Counted from the stretch's first letter, positions 1-7,412 are shown. The stretch is DNA of 7,871 bases from Bacteroidales bacterium (GCA_030643125.1 DAOWML010000092.1:1-7871), one strand, 5' to 3'. Numbers and translations: made by a program. Notes: generated from the sequence alone by a model not told the origin.

Positions 1-635
1 ATGTGCAGTTTGCTTATGGAGGTATGCGCCCTCTTGTAGATGATCAGACTGAAGGTTCGTATGAATCATCACGTAAATATGAAATCTTTGATAATGCAAA
101 AGAAGGACTTGATGGATTATTGACAGTAGAAGGTGGGAAATATACAACCAGCAGGAAACTGGCAGACCATGTTATGAGAAAAGTATCTAAAAAGCTAAAA
201 AGAAATTTGGGAAAATCAATAACTCACAAGAAATATTTAGTGGATTCCGATATTAGAAATATGGAAAGTTTTATAAAACAACTTGTTTTAAGATATCCAC
301 AATTTCCGGAAGCTACAATCAATTATGTTGGACGAAATTACGGATTACAGTGTCATACAATATTTCGTTTAGCTATGTATGATAAGCCCCTTATGGAAGT
401 AATAACAGAGGATGGAGAAATTCTTGCCGAGGTGGTTTATGTTATTAAAAAGGAAATGGCATATACATTATCTGATATATTATTCCGCAGAACAGGGATT
501 GGTACATTAGGTTATCCCGGAGATAAAACATTCAATAAAGTTGTTGAAAAAGCTAAAGAATATTTAAATTGGGATGTTAAAAAAACTCAACAAGAAATAG
601 ATAAAGTAATGGGGATTTTTAACTTGCCGGAATAA
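1..635 (+). CDS. glpD: FAD-dependent glycerol-3-phosphate dehydrogenase (GlpD/GlpA family), C-terminal part
   Basis: The gene is cut by the left edge: complete codons begin at base 3, where GTG is an internal Val rather than a start. The 210 residues present are about the last 40% of a family that usually runs to 500-550. The protein oxidises sn-glycerol-3-phosphate to dihydroxyacetone phosphate with FAD and passes electrons to the quinone pool at the inner membrane. Visible hallmarks are GGMRPLVDD (residues 6-14), matching the GlpD G-x-RPL segment that contacts substrate, and GGKYTTSRKLA (44-54), matching the GGKLTTYRKLA segment near the FAD. The remainder, about 70-210, is the helical DAO_C domain, including EMAYTLSDILFRRTGIG (151-167), the usual 'E-x-A-x-T-x-x-D-x-L-x-RRT' signature. 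The N-terminal Rossmann GxGxxG lies outside the window. The AGPS-like and kinase genes downstream fit a glycerol-phosphate role. Family assignment is secure; the exact electron acceptor is not visible. Confidence 0.9.
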   Translation, partial: VQFAYGGMRPLVDDQTEGSYESSRKYEIFDNAKEGLDGLLTVEGGKYTTSRKLADHVMRKVSKKLKRNLGKSITHKKYLVDSDIRNMESFIKQLVLRYPQFPEATINYVGRNYGLQCHTIFRLAMYDKPLMEVITEDGEILAEVVYVIKKEMAYTLSDILFRRTGIGTLGYPGDKTFNKVVEKAKEYLNWDVKKTQQEIDKVMGIFNLPE

Positions 636-651
636 TATTAAGGGCATTTCT

Positions 652-730
652 AAAAATTATTTTTTAGTGATTAATCAGTGTATGATATATATTTGTAATA
701 TTCAACATATCAGTGAATCACTAAATTTTT
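652..730. repeat. AT-rich inverted repeat downstream of the glpD-like gene
   Basis: TTTAGTGATT (663-672) is the exact reverse complement of AATCACTAAA (716-725), with a 43-base loop. Outer A5 (652-656) and T5 (726-730) tracts could extend the stem across a bulge. Each inner flank carries the 7-mer ATCAGTG (674-680 and 709-715) as a direct repeat, and TGATTAATCA (668-677) is a perfect 10-base palindrome. It lies 17 bases after the stop codon, so it may contribute to transcript ending or stability. The large loop and lack of a GC-rich stem with T-run argue against a standard intrinsic terminator. Confidence 0.4.
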
Positions 731-754
731 GATAAAAATATTATTTAATCTAAT

Positions 755-849
755 CTTCGTGTGCCTTTGTGAGAAACCTTAGTGTTACTTTGTGGTAAAA
801 AAAATAAACCACAAAGGCACGCAAAGTACACACAAAGGTTCTCAAAGCA
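755..849. repeat. Mosaic imperfect inverted repeat built on CTTTGTG/CACAAAG
   Basis: The left arm (about 755-796) and right arm (about 808-849) are imperfect reverse complements. CTTTGTGGT (788-796) pairs perfectly with ACCACAAAG (808-816) around an 11-base A-rich loop. Independently, GTGCCTTTGTG (761-771) is the perfect reverse complement of CACAAAGGCAC (810-820). GAGAAACCTT (771-780) nearly matches the complement of AAGGTTCTC (836-844). The same CACAAAG module recurs in the right arm, which appears to contain one extra module of about 10 bases. From memory, similar 'accacaaaggcac' palindromes are scattered between genes in many Bacteroidota genomes, so a dispersed non-coding or miniature-element-like repeat is the most likely identity. 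No transposase or target-site duplication is visible. With the neighbouring repeats it fills the 335-base gap between the dehydrogenase and oxidase genes, where I see no gene. Confidence 0.6.
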
Positions 850-950
850 TTATAGTTTAAGTATCATTATAAAAATGAGTAAATGTGTTTGCTCTATAAT
901 ATTAACTATACTGATTAGTTACAATTTTATAATTTTAGTAGATAATTTCA

Positions 951-968
951 AAACTTGAAACTTGAAAC
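951..968 (+). repeat. Short tandem repeat (AAACTTG x 2.5) just before a start codon
   Basis: AAACTTG occurs at 951-957 and again at 958-964, followed by AAAC (965-968), ending two bases before the ATG at 971. It lies where a ribosome-binding site would be, but it is not purine-rich Shine-Dalgarno-like. The in-frame TTG at 962 is simply part of the second copy, a reason not to use it as the start of the oxidase gene. Confidence 0.6.
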
Positions 969-970
969 AA

Positions 971-2602
971 ATGAACACTTATAGAGATATTTTCAAATGG
1001 GGCGATAAACGAGAAACTACAATTGATAAGGGAACTATAAATGTAATTAAAGAAAAATTCAGATTTTCAGATTCTGAATTAGAACAAAAACATTTATACG
1101 GGAATCAGGCAGTAAAACTTGAACCTCAAAGTCAATTAAATAAGGAAGTTTTTAATCAGCTTGTTGAAATTGTTGGAAAAGAAAACATTAAAACAGATGA
1201 TTTTTCCAGGGCGAGTCATGCTTTTGGTAAATCTTATTACGAATTGTTAAAACTCAGAAAAGCTGAAGTATCAACACCTCCTGATGCAGTTATTTATCCA
1301 CGATCAGAAGATGATATTGTTAAGATACTGAATATATGTAATAAAAACAGGATAGCTGTAACTCCTTTTGGTGGTCAGTCGTCAGTTACACGTGGAGTAG
1401 AAACACCAAAAGGTGGAATAAGCCTGGATTTAACAAAACATTTTAATAAAGTACTGGATGTTAATGAAATAAATTCTACAGTAACAGTACAATCCGGCAT
1501 GTTCGGACCAGATTTTGAAACATATTTAAATAATTATGGTGCAAAATATTCTTGTGGTCATTTCCCGCAATCATTCGAGTATTCAACTGTTGGTGGTTGG
1601 GTAGCAGCAAAAGGAGCAGGGCAGGCTTCTACAGGTTATGGTAAAATTGAAAATATGATTTTATCCATGAAAGTAATTACTCCTTCGGGTATAATTGAAA
1701 CTAAAACTTACCCGGCCAGTGCACAAGGATGGGATATACATCAAACATTCATTGGGTCTGAAGGAACTTTGGGTATTATAACTCAGGTTACTATGAAAAT
1801 TCGTAAATACAGACCTGAAAATACCAGATATACTTCATTCATTTTTAAAAATTTTGAATCAGCAGTTAATGCAATGCGAACTGTAATGCAGAGTGGGATA
1901 GGAGTTCCGCATTTATTCCGTATATCCGATCCTGAAGAAACTGAAATTGCTTTTAAGACCAAAAATTTCGATGATACTTTTGCTGATAAATTCTTAAATG
2001 TATTGGGTTATAAATCGCCTGAACGTTGTTTGATGTTTGTTGCTGTAGAAGGAAATAAATCCTATACTAACCAGGTAATATCTTCAATAAAAAAGATTTC
2101 GAAAAAGTATAAAGCGTTTTCTTTAGGAGTTTCACCAACAAAAAAATGGTTGGAACAAAGATATTCAAGCGCTTATTTACGCGATCCATTAATGGATTTG
2201 GGTATTATGACAGACACACTGGAAACTGCTGTTATGTGGGATAACCTTATACCATTATGGAGTGAAGTAAGAAAATATTTAAAAACTCGCGAAAAAATAG
2301 TTACAATGGTTCATATTTCACATGTTTACGAAAATGGAGCAAACCTGTATTTTACATTTTTAAGTCCTATGAAAAAGGGTGATGAGTTGAACGAATATAT
2401 TGAATATCATAAAGGCATAATTGAAACAATTCAGGCAAATAAGGGTTCATTGTCTCATCATCATGGAGTTGGAAGGATATTGGCACCCTGGATGGAAAAT
2501 GAACTTGGAAAAGAAAGTTTGAATTTAATGCAGGCAATAAAAGATCATTTAGATCCAAACGGAATAATGAATCCGGGGAATACGCTAGGTTTAAAATCAT
2601 GA
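971..2602 (+). CDS. FAD-binding oxidase, alkyldihydroxyacetonephosphate synthase (AGPS)-like
   Basis: A complete 543-residue flavoprotein of the VAO/PCMH superfamily. In eukaryotes AGPS exchanges the acyl chain of acyl-DHAP for a fatty alcohol, making the ether bond of ether lipids. The N-terminal YRDIFKWGD (4-12) resembles the AGPS lead-in. The FAD-binding PCMH domain spans about 95-280, with the pyrophosphate loop TPFGGQSSVTRGVE (131-144) and the AGPS-like GHFPQSFEYSTVGGWVA (196-212), followed by YGKIEN. The C-terminal substrate domain runs from about 290 to 541. It keeps the AGPS active-site region: LYFTF with Tyr460 (matching mammalian Tyr578) and SLSHHHGVGR with His496-498 (matching the essential His triplet 615-617), then DPNGIMNPGN near the end. 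I chose ATG at 971 over the in-frame TTG at 962, which lies in a tandem repeat. The kinase gene begins 40 bases downstream, suggesting cotranscription. No peroxisomal or secretion signal is seen, so it is presumably cytoplasmic. The fold and subfamily are clear. Whether it truly makes alkyl-DHAP or oxidises a 2-hydroxyacid (glycolate/D-lactate oxidase-like) is inference. Confidence 0.82.
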   Translation: MNTYRDIFKWGDKRETTIDKGTINVIKEKFRFSDSELEQKHLYGNQAVKLEPQSQLNKEVFNQLVEIVGKENIKTDDFSRASHAFGKSYYELLKLRKAEVSTPPDAVIYPRSEDDIVKILNICNKNRIAVTPFGGQSSVTRGVETPKGGISLDLTKHFNKVLDVNEINSTVTVQSGMFGPDFETYLNNYGAKYSCGHFPQSFEYSTVGGWVAAKGAGQASTGYGKIENMILSMKVITPSGIIETKTYPASAQGWDIHQTFIGSEGTLGIITQVTMKIRKYRPENTRYTSFIFKNFESAVNAMRTVMQSGIGVPHLFRISDPEETEIAFKTKNFDDTFADKFLNVLGYKSPERCLMFVAVEGNKSYTNQVISSIKKISKKYKAFSLGVSPTKKWLEQRYSSAYLRDPLMDLGIMTDTLETAVMWDNLIPLWSEVRKYLKTREKIVTMVHISHVYENGANLYFTFLSPMKKGDELNEYIEYHKGIIETIQANKGSLSHHHGVGRILAPWMENELGKESLNLMQAIKDHLDPNGIMNPGNTLGLKS

Positions 2603-2614
2603 TTGTTTAAAATA

Positions 2615-2626
2615 GGGCTTTAGCCC
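2615..2626. repeat. Small GC-rich hairpin between the oxidase and kinase genes
   Basis: GGGCT (2615-2619) and AGCCC (2622-2626) form a 5-bp stem with a 2-base loop (4 bp with a 4-base loop is more realistic). It sits in the 40-base spacer and is followed by five A residues rather than T, so on the + strand it is not an intrinsic terminator. It may affect mRNA processing or relative expression of the two genes, or be a degenerate dispersed palindrome. Confidence 0.45.
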
Positions 2627-2642
2627 AAAAATATCTACTGAA

Positions 2643-4214
2643 ATGAGTCCTGATAAACAATACGTTGTAGTAATAGATGCCGGCACACAATCAATACGTG
2701 CAGTAATTGTTGATTTACAAGGCAATATTTGTGAAATTGAACGAACACAGGTAGAACCATATTTTTCTGAACAACCAGGATATGCTGAACAGGATCCAGA
2801 GTATCTGTGGAATAAACTCTGTGAAACTTCTCAACGATTGATGAAAAATACTTCAGTTGATATTTCCAAAATCAAAGGATTATCAATCACAACTCAACGT
2901 GGAACTGTTGTTAATTTAGATAAAGATGGAAAACCATTGCGACCGGCTATTATATGGCTTGATCAACGAAAAGCAAAAGTTGATGGCTGGCCGAAGGGAA
3001 TTGTAAAAAAGGGATTACAAATGATTAATATGTATGAGTCTTTAGCTCATGCAATTAAAGATGGAGAGTCGAACTGGATTCGTCAAAATCAACCTGAAAT
3101 ATGGAAAAAAACTCATAAACATGTTTTTCTTTCCGCTTTTTTCCATTATCGTCTTGTAGGTAAATTCATTGATTCAGTAGGCAGTACAGTTGGTTTTATG
3201 CCTTTCGATTATAAGAAACAACAGTGGTCAAAACCAGGAGCGATAAATTCAAAGCTTTTCCCTATTAAACGCGAAAAACTTGCCTGTCTGGTTAAGCCCT
3301 CCGAACTTTTAGGGAACATTACTGAAGATGCTGCAAAACAAACAGGCTTACCTGCGGGTTTACCGGTAATAGCTGCAGCAGCCGATAAAGCATGCGAAGT
3401 TCTGGGTTCCGGATGTATTACTCCTGAAATAGCCTGTTTAAGTTATGGAACAACAGCTACAATAGAAACTGTCAATAATAAATATGTTGAAGTTATTAAG
3501 TTTTTTCCTTCGTATCCAAGTGCAGTTCCCGATCATTACAATACTGAAGTAATGATTTACCGTGGATACTGGATGATAAACTGGTTTAAGAACGAGTTTG
3601 GTCATAAAGAAGTTGAGCTGGCCAAAAAAACAGGTAAAACACCTGAAGAACTCTTCGATGAAATGATTAAAGATATTCCTCCCGGATCTATGGGATTAAC
3701 TCTGCAACCATACTGGTCGCCGGGAGTTAAAATACCCGGTATTGAAGCAAAAGGAGCAGTAATTGGTTTTGGTGATGTTCACACCCGCGCTCATTTATAC
3801 CGTTCTATTCTTGAAGGTCTTACATATGCGTTAAGAGAAGGAGCAATACGTACTGAAAAACGCACAGGTGTTAAAATTGAAAAATTACGTGTATCCGGTG
3901 GCGGTTCACAAAGCGATAATGCCATGCAAATGACAGCCGATATTTTCGATATGCCCGTAGAAAAGCCTCATACTTATGAAACTTCGGCTTTGGGTGCTGC
4001 AATAAATTGTGTTGTAGGTTTAAAACTTTATCCTGATTTCCAGACAGCAATTAATAATATGTGCAGAGTAGGAGAAATATATTATCCAATACCTGAGAAC
4101 CGGGATATTTATAAAAAATTATTTGATAAGGTTTATATGAAGATGTATAAACAATTAAAACCTCTATATCAAGATATTAGACATATTACGGATTATCCTA
4201 AAAAAGAAATATAG
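2643..4214 (+). CDS. FGGY-family carbohydrate/polyol kinase, substrate uncertain (glycerol kinase-like)
   Basis: A complete 523-residue kinase of the actin/hsp70-fold FGGY family, which transfers phosphate from ATP to a sugar or polyol in the cytoplasm. The phosphate-1 motif is IDAGTQSIRA (11-20) and the N-domain shows TTQRGTVV (83-90) and IIWLDQRKA (103-111). The C-domain holds AAAADKACEVLGSG (244-257, likely catalytic base Asp248), SYGTTA (267-272) and the adenosine-binding RVSGGGSQSDNAMQMTADIF (416-435). Its length is typical (about 500). Compared with E. coli GlpK, the glycerol-contacting Arg83-Glu84 pair is Arg86-Gly87 and Asp245-Gln246 is Asp248-Lys249, while Trp103 is kept as Trp105. 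Two of the side chains that bind glycerol are therefore changed, and I leave the symbol blank. Its place right after the AGPS-like gene and downstream of GlpD argues for a glycerol-derived or other small polyol substrate. No Shine-Dalgarno precedes the ATG, normal for Bacteroidota. Confidence 0.85.
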   Translation: MSPDKQYVVVIDAGTQSIRAVIVDLQGNICEIERTQVEPYFSEQPGYAEQDPEYLWNKLCETSQRLMKNTSVDISKIKGLSITTQRGTVVNLDKDGKPLRPAIIWLDQRKAKVDGWPKGIVKKGLQMINMYESLAHAIKDGESNWIRQNQPEIWKKTHKHVFLSAFFHYRLVGKFIDSVGSTVGFMPFDYKKQQWSKPGAINSKLFPIKREKLACLVKPSELLGNITEDAAKQTGLPAGLPVIAAAADKACEVLGSGCITPEIACLSYGTTATIETVNNKYVEVIKFFPSYPSAVPDHYNTEVMIYRGYWMINWFKNEFGHKEVELAKKTGKTPEELFDEMIKDIPPGSMGLTLQPYWSPGVKIPGIEAKGAVIGFGDVHTRAHLYRSILEGLTYALREGAIRTEKRTGVKIEKLRVSGGGSQSDNAMQMTADIFDMPVEKPHTYETSALGAAINCVVGLKLYPDFQTAINNMCRVGEIYYPIPENRDIYKKLFDKVYMKMYKQLKPLYQDIRHITDYPKKEI

Positions 4215-4323
4215 TATAAAACAGGTTTTTCTTCTTGTTACATTTCGAAAAAGTTTAATTTTAAATATCCCGAAACATTATCATCTTTTGTGGAGACTTG
4301 GTAATAAACATGTCAATATGCTT

Positions 4324-4355
4324 TTTGCAAAAAATATCATAAATTCATATCTTTA
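4324..4355 (+). promoter_or_regulatory. Candidate Bacteroidota-type promoter for the sensor kinase operon
   Basis: TTTG (4324-4327) lies 20 bases upstream of TATCTTTA (4348-4355). The phylum's consensus is TTTG, a spacer of 19-21, then TAnnTTTG; only the final base of the -7 box differs. Transcription would begin around 4360, leaving a leader of about 120 bases before the ATG at 4483. The surrounding 268-base gap is very AT-rich, so chance matches are likely. Nothing else convincing is seen there. Confidence 0.35.
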
Positions 4356-4482
4356 TAATAAATAATAAATTAAAAACTGAGAAGAATAGAACTGTAGAGA
4401 TATTATTTTTTGAATTGGATATTACTCTAGTTAAGGGGAATTATATATAAGAATAACAAATATTGAACTTATTTCCTTTCAT

Positions 4483-6510
4483 ATGAAAAAATGTATATTT
4501 CTAATCTTCGTTTTATTTTTAGGATCAATTTCATTATATGCCAACAAAATTGACAGCCTTCAAAATGCATTGAATAAGGTATCAGGTGAAGAGAAAATAT
4601 TTCTTTTAATCCAACTTTCTAAAATTTACAGAACAAAATCGCTTAACACTGCAGGAATGTATGCGAAACAAGCATTACAGCTTGCATTAATTGAAGATGA
4701 TAATCATACAGTATCTCGGTCATACCTCGAGCTTGGAAATGTATATTATTTAAAAGGTGATACAAAGGAGGCAATTGAATTATTTGATAAAGGTATTACA
4801 ATTCTTGATAATGAAAATGAAGGATTATTGAATAAGCTTATACAAAGTAAAGGAAATGCTTTAACAAACTCAGGAAAGCTAGATGAAGGTTTAAAGTGTT
4901 TTCATCAGGTACTAGAGTATTGGAAAAAATGCAATGATAGTATAAAAATTGCTGATATACTTAATAATATTGGTGTTCTTAACTTTTATAAAGGCAATTA
5001 TAACGAATCCATAAAATACCTGTTAGAAACCGTTGAAATATATGAAAATAAAGGAAATGCTGAAGCTGCTGCCGGAATTTTTGGTAATATAGCTGTGATA
5101 TACAACGAAATGAGTAATTTTGAGAAGGCTATAAAATATAATACAAAAGCTTTAAACTTTTATATTCAATTAGAAGATTATTATTCGCAAACAGGTTTAT
5201 TAGTTAATTTAGGTAATTTCTATAAAAATCTTGATAGCCTTGAGAAAAGTATCCAATGTTGCCAACAAGCCTTAGTAATTGCAAAAGAAAATGGATATAC
5301 AACATTTGAATCATTGGCATATACGAATCTGGGACTAGCGTATGAAAAACAAGGCTTTTTAGATAAAGCTGGTGATGCCATAAAAAAATCCCTTTATATA
5401 GCTCAACAACAAGAGGATACCGAGAGTGAGGCGAAAAATCTGCGTTTTTTGGGCCGATTATCCAAAAAACAAAAAAAATATACTTTGGCTTTACAATACT
5501 TAAATCAAAGTGAACAATTAGCTAAACAGATCAATTTAGTTTCAGATTATTATGATATCTATTTTGAGAAGTCTGAAGTATATGCGACATTAAATAATTA
5601 TAAGAAATCACTGGAGTATTTTCGAAAATATATTGAGATCAAAGATTCGATTTTCACAGAAGAGAAGCACAGACAAATCACAGAAATACAAACAAAATAC
5701 GAAACAGAGAAAAAGGAGAAAGAAGTAATTATGCTTTCAGAAGAAAACAGCATGCAAAAGATGATCATCCTTAAAAGCAGGTATTATTCATTTGGCCTTG
5801 TTGTTTTGATTGTTATTGTTCTTCTTTTTGGGACACTATTCTTCAGGCAGAGCAGGATTAAAAGCAGGCAAAACACGCTGGAGCTTGAACAAAAGCTTTT
5901 TAGATCGCAGATGAATCCGCACTTTATATTTAATTCATTGTCTGCAATACAATATTTCATTACCAAAAATAAACCAATAGAAGCAAGTGCTTACTTGTCT
6001 GACTTTGCAAAACTTATGCGCCTGGTAATTGAAAATTCAAAAGAAGAATATATTACTTTGGAGCAGGAAGTTGATACTATGAAGTATTATCTGCAAATGC
6101 AGAAACTAAGGTTTGAAGATAGTTTTACTAACCAATTTGAAGTAGATGGAAATCTTGAAACCGACGAAATCCTGATTCCACCAATGTTAACTCAACCTTT
6201 CATCGAAAATGCGTTGGAACATGCCTTTAAGGACAGGCAGGAAGCTAATAACTTAATTGTAAGCTATAAACTGAAAGATAATAAACTCTTGGTTGAAGTT
6301 GAAGACAATGGGATAGGACGAAAGAAAGCATTGGAATCGAAAAAATCAAAACACAAATCTTTTGCCATTAATGTTACACAAAAAAGATTAGAAAAGTTAA
6401 ACAGAAAAAATAGGAATAAAATATTCTTTGAAATTATTGATTTAGAATCAGAAACCGGTAAAGCTATAGGAACAAAAGTAAAATTTAATATACCTTTAAT
6501 TTACGGGTAA
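4483..6510 (+). CDS. TPR-containing LytS-family sensor histidine kinase
   Basis: A complete 675-residue membrane sensor. Residues 1-20 form a Sec signal peptide (KK, hydrophobic core, SLYA cleavage site). Residues about 38-395 are roughly nine tetratricopeptide repeats with ~40-residue spacing and recurring 'LGNVYYLKGDTKEAIELF'-type pairs of helices, predicted periplasmic. A charged coiled-coil-like stretch (about 395-430) leads to one membrane helix (about 434-454), followed by basic RQSRIKSR, consistent with a cytoplasmic kinase. The His_kinase (PF06580) motif RSQMNPHFIFNSLSAIQ (474-490) gives phosphoacceptor His480. The ATPase domain has the N-box QPFIENALEHAF (571-582, Asn576), the G1 box EDNGIGR (607-613) and a late GTKVKF (663-668). 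All catalytic motifs look intact. The LytTR regulator starts 65 bases downstream and is the likely phosphorylation partner. The TPRs probably sense a periplasmic protein or peptide; the ligand is unknown. Expression may come from the candidate promoter at 4324-4355. Confidence 0.92.
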   Translation: MKKCIFLIFVLFLGSISLYANKIDSLQNALNKVSGEEKIFLLIQLSKIYRTKSLNTAGMYAKQALQLALIEDDNHTVSRSYLELGNVYYLKGDTKEAIELFDKGITILDNENEGLLNKLIQSKGNALTNSGKLDEGLKCFHQVLEYWKKCNDSIKIADILNNIGVLNFYKGNYNESIKYLLETVEIYENKGNAEAAAGIFGNIAVIYNEMSNFEKAIKYNTKALNFYIQLEDYYSQTGLLVNLGNFYKNLDSLEKSIQCCQQALVIAKENGYTTFESLAYTNLGLAYEKQGFLDKAGDAIKKSLYIAQQQEDTESEAKNLRFLGRLSKKQKKYTLALQYLNQSEQLAKQINLVSDYYDIYFEKSEVYATLNNYKKSLEYFRKYIEIKDSIFTEEKHRQITEIQTKYETEKKEKEVIMLSEENSMQKMIILKSRYYSFGLVVLIVIVLLFGTLFFRQSRIKSRQNTLELEQKLFRSQMNPHFIFNSLSAIQYFITKNKPIEASAYLSDFAKLMRLVIENSKEEYITLEQEVDTMKYYLQMQKLRFEDSFTNQFEVDGNLETDEILIPPMLTQPFIENALEHAFKDRQEANNLIVSYKLKDNKLLVEVEDNGIGRKKALESKKSKHKSFAINVTQKRLEKLNRKNRNKIFFEIIDLESETGKAIGTKVKFNIPLIYG

Positions 6511-6575
6511 TAAGTTAGTTAAAAAGCAAAAGATTTTATATATTTAGCTGTTATAAAAAGTAATAAAACCCTAAT

Positions 6576-7331
6576 ATGAAAGTAGTTGTAGTAGATGATG
6601 AAAAGAAAACAAGAGAAGGAATTCTTGATATCATTAAAAACTACTGTCCTGAAGTAAAATCAATAACTGAAGCCTCCGATGTTGACTCAGCAATAAAAGT
6701 GATAAATGAGATTATTCCTGATGTCCTAATTCTGGATATTTCATTAGGAGAAGAAACAGGTTTTGATATTTTGCAACAATTGAACCATGTAGATTTTAAA
6801 ATTATTTTTATAACGGCATATGAGCAATTTGCCATTAAAGCCATAAAATTTAGCGCTTTAGATTATCTGATAAAGCCAGTAAATCCTAAAGAACTGATTG
6901 AAGCCATTTCTAATGCTTCAAAAATGTTGGAACGTGACCAGACAGAATTAAAACTGAATGCCTTGTTATCGAACATAGAGAATATTTCAAATGGAGTGAA
7001 AAAGATTATTCTTAAAACCGCTGAAAGTATTTTTCTTGTTAATATTCAGGATATCGTAAGATGTGAATCAGACGATTGTTATACCATATTCTACCTCACT
7101 GATAGAAAAAAAATAATGGTATCAAAAACACTCAAAGAATATGAGGAACTTCTTAGTGATTACGGCTTTTTCAGGTCGCACCAATCACATATGGTAAATC
7201 TGTATTATATGGCTCGCTTCGATAAACATGATGGTGGCACAATTTTTATGAAAGATGACACCAAAGTTCCTGTTTCTTCTCGTAAACGTAGTTCCTTATT
7301 AAAGATATTCGACAAGTACAGCCGGATGTAG
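6576..7331 (+). CDS. LytTR-family DNA-binding response regulator
   Basis: A complete 251-residue, two-domain cytoplasmic transcription regulator. The receiver domain (1-115) starts MKVVVVDDEKK with acidic Asp7-Asp8, has phosphoacceptor Asp54 in PDVLILDISLG (48-58), the switch Thr80 in FITAYEQFA and the conserved Lys100 in DYLIKPV. A linker (about 116-143) leads to a LytTR DNA-binding domain (about 144-247), recognised by VRCESDDCYTIFYL (161-174), SKTLKEYEELL, FFRSHQSHMVNL (198-209) and the closing VPVSSRKRSSLLKIF. Length is standard for LytR/AlgR-type regulators, and all receiver residues are present. The gene follows the LytS-type kinase by 65 bases on the same strand, the classic cognate arrangement. 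LytTR proteins usually bind pairs of short direct repeats about two helical turns apart. The CTTA(C/T)T elements in the next gap are the only nearby candidate I can see. The targets are not established. Confidence 0.93.
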   Translation: MKVVVVDDEKKTREGILDIIKNYCPEVKSITEASDVDSAIKVINEIIPDVLILDISLGEETGFDILQQLNHVDFKIIFITAYEQFAIKAIKFSALDYLIKPVNPKELIEAISNASKMLERDQTELKLNALLSNIENISNGVKKIILKTAESIFLVNIQDIVRCESDDCYTIFYLTDRKKIMVSKTLKEYEELLSDYGFFRSHQSHMVNLYYMARFDKHDGGTIFMKDDTKVPVSSRKRSSLLKIFDKYSRM

Positions 7332-7412
7332 TTACTGTTAATTTTGACTTCTTCCTTTTCGATTAGAGTAAATCAAATTGATAAATTTATTATTGCGAAT
7401 TCCTGTCAAAAC

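Noticed and set aside
755..849. CRISPR-like repeat array
   Set aside because: The CACAAAG units are irregular, very short and arranged as inverted arms, without uniform spacers or cas genes.
895..900. TATAAT at 895-900 as a sigma-70 -10 box for the AGPS-like gene
   Set aside because: No matching -35 element at the right spacing, Bacteroidota use a different promoter consensus, and such hexamers are expected by chance in this AT-rich gap.
962..970. In-frame TTG at 962 as the start of the AGPS-like gene (546 residues)
   Set aside because: It lies inside a 7-base tandem repeat, and the ATG three codons later at 971 leads directly into the conserved N-terminal segment.
2367..2600. Minus-strand open frame of 77 codons
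   Set aside because: It lies entirely within the conserved C-terminal domain of the AGPS-like gene, and its translation has no recognisable features.
4216..4245. Possible intrinsic terminator after the kinase gene (AACAGG ... CTTGTT with T-rich loop)
   Set aside because: The stem is short with a mismatch and no T-run follows it, so it does not meet a reasonable standard.
5784..5966. Minus-strand open frame of 60 codons
   Set aside because: It is antisense to the membrane helix and His box of the sensor kinase, whose coding is unambiguous.
6641..6844. Minus-strand open frame of 67 codons
   Set aside because: It is antisense to the receiver domain of the response regulator, with no motif of its own.
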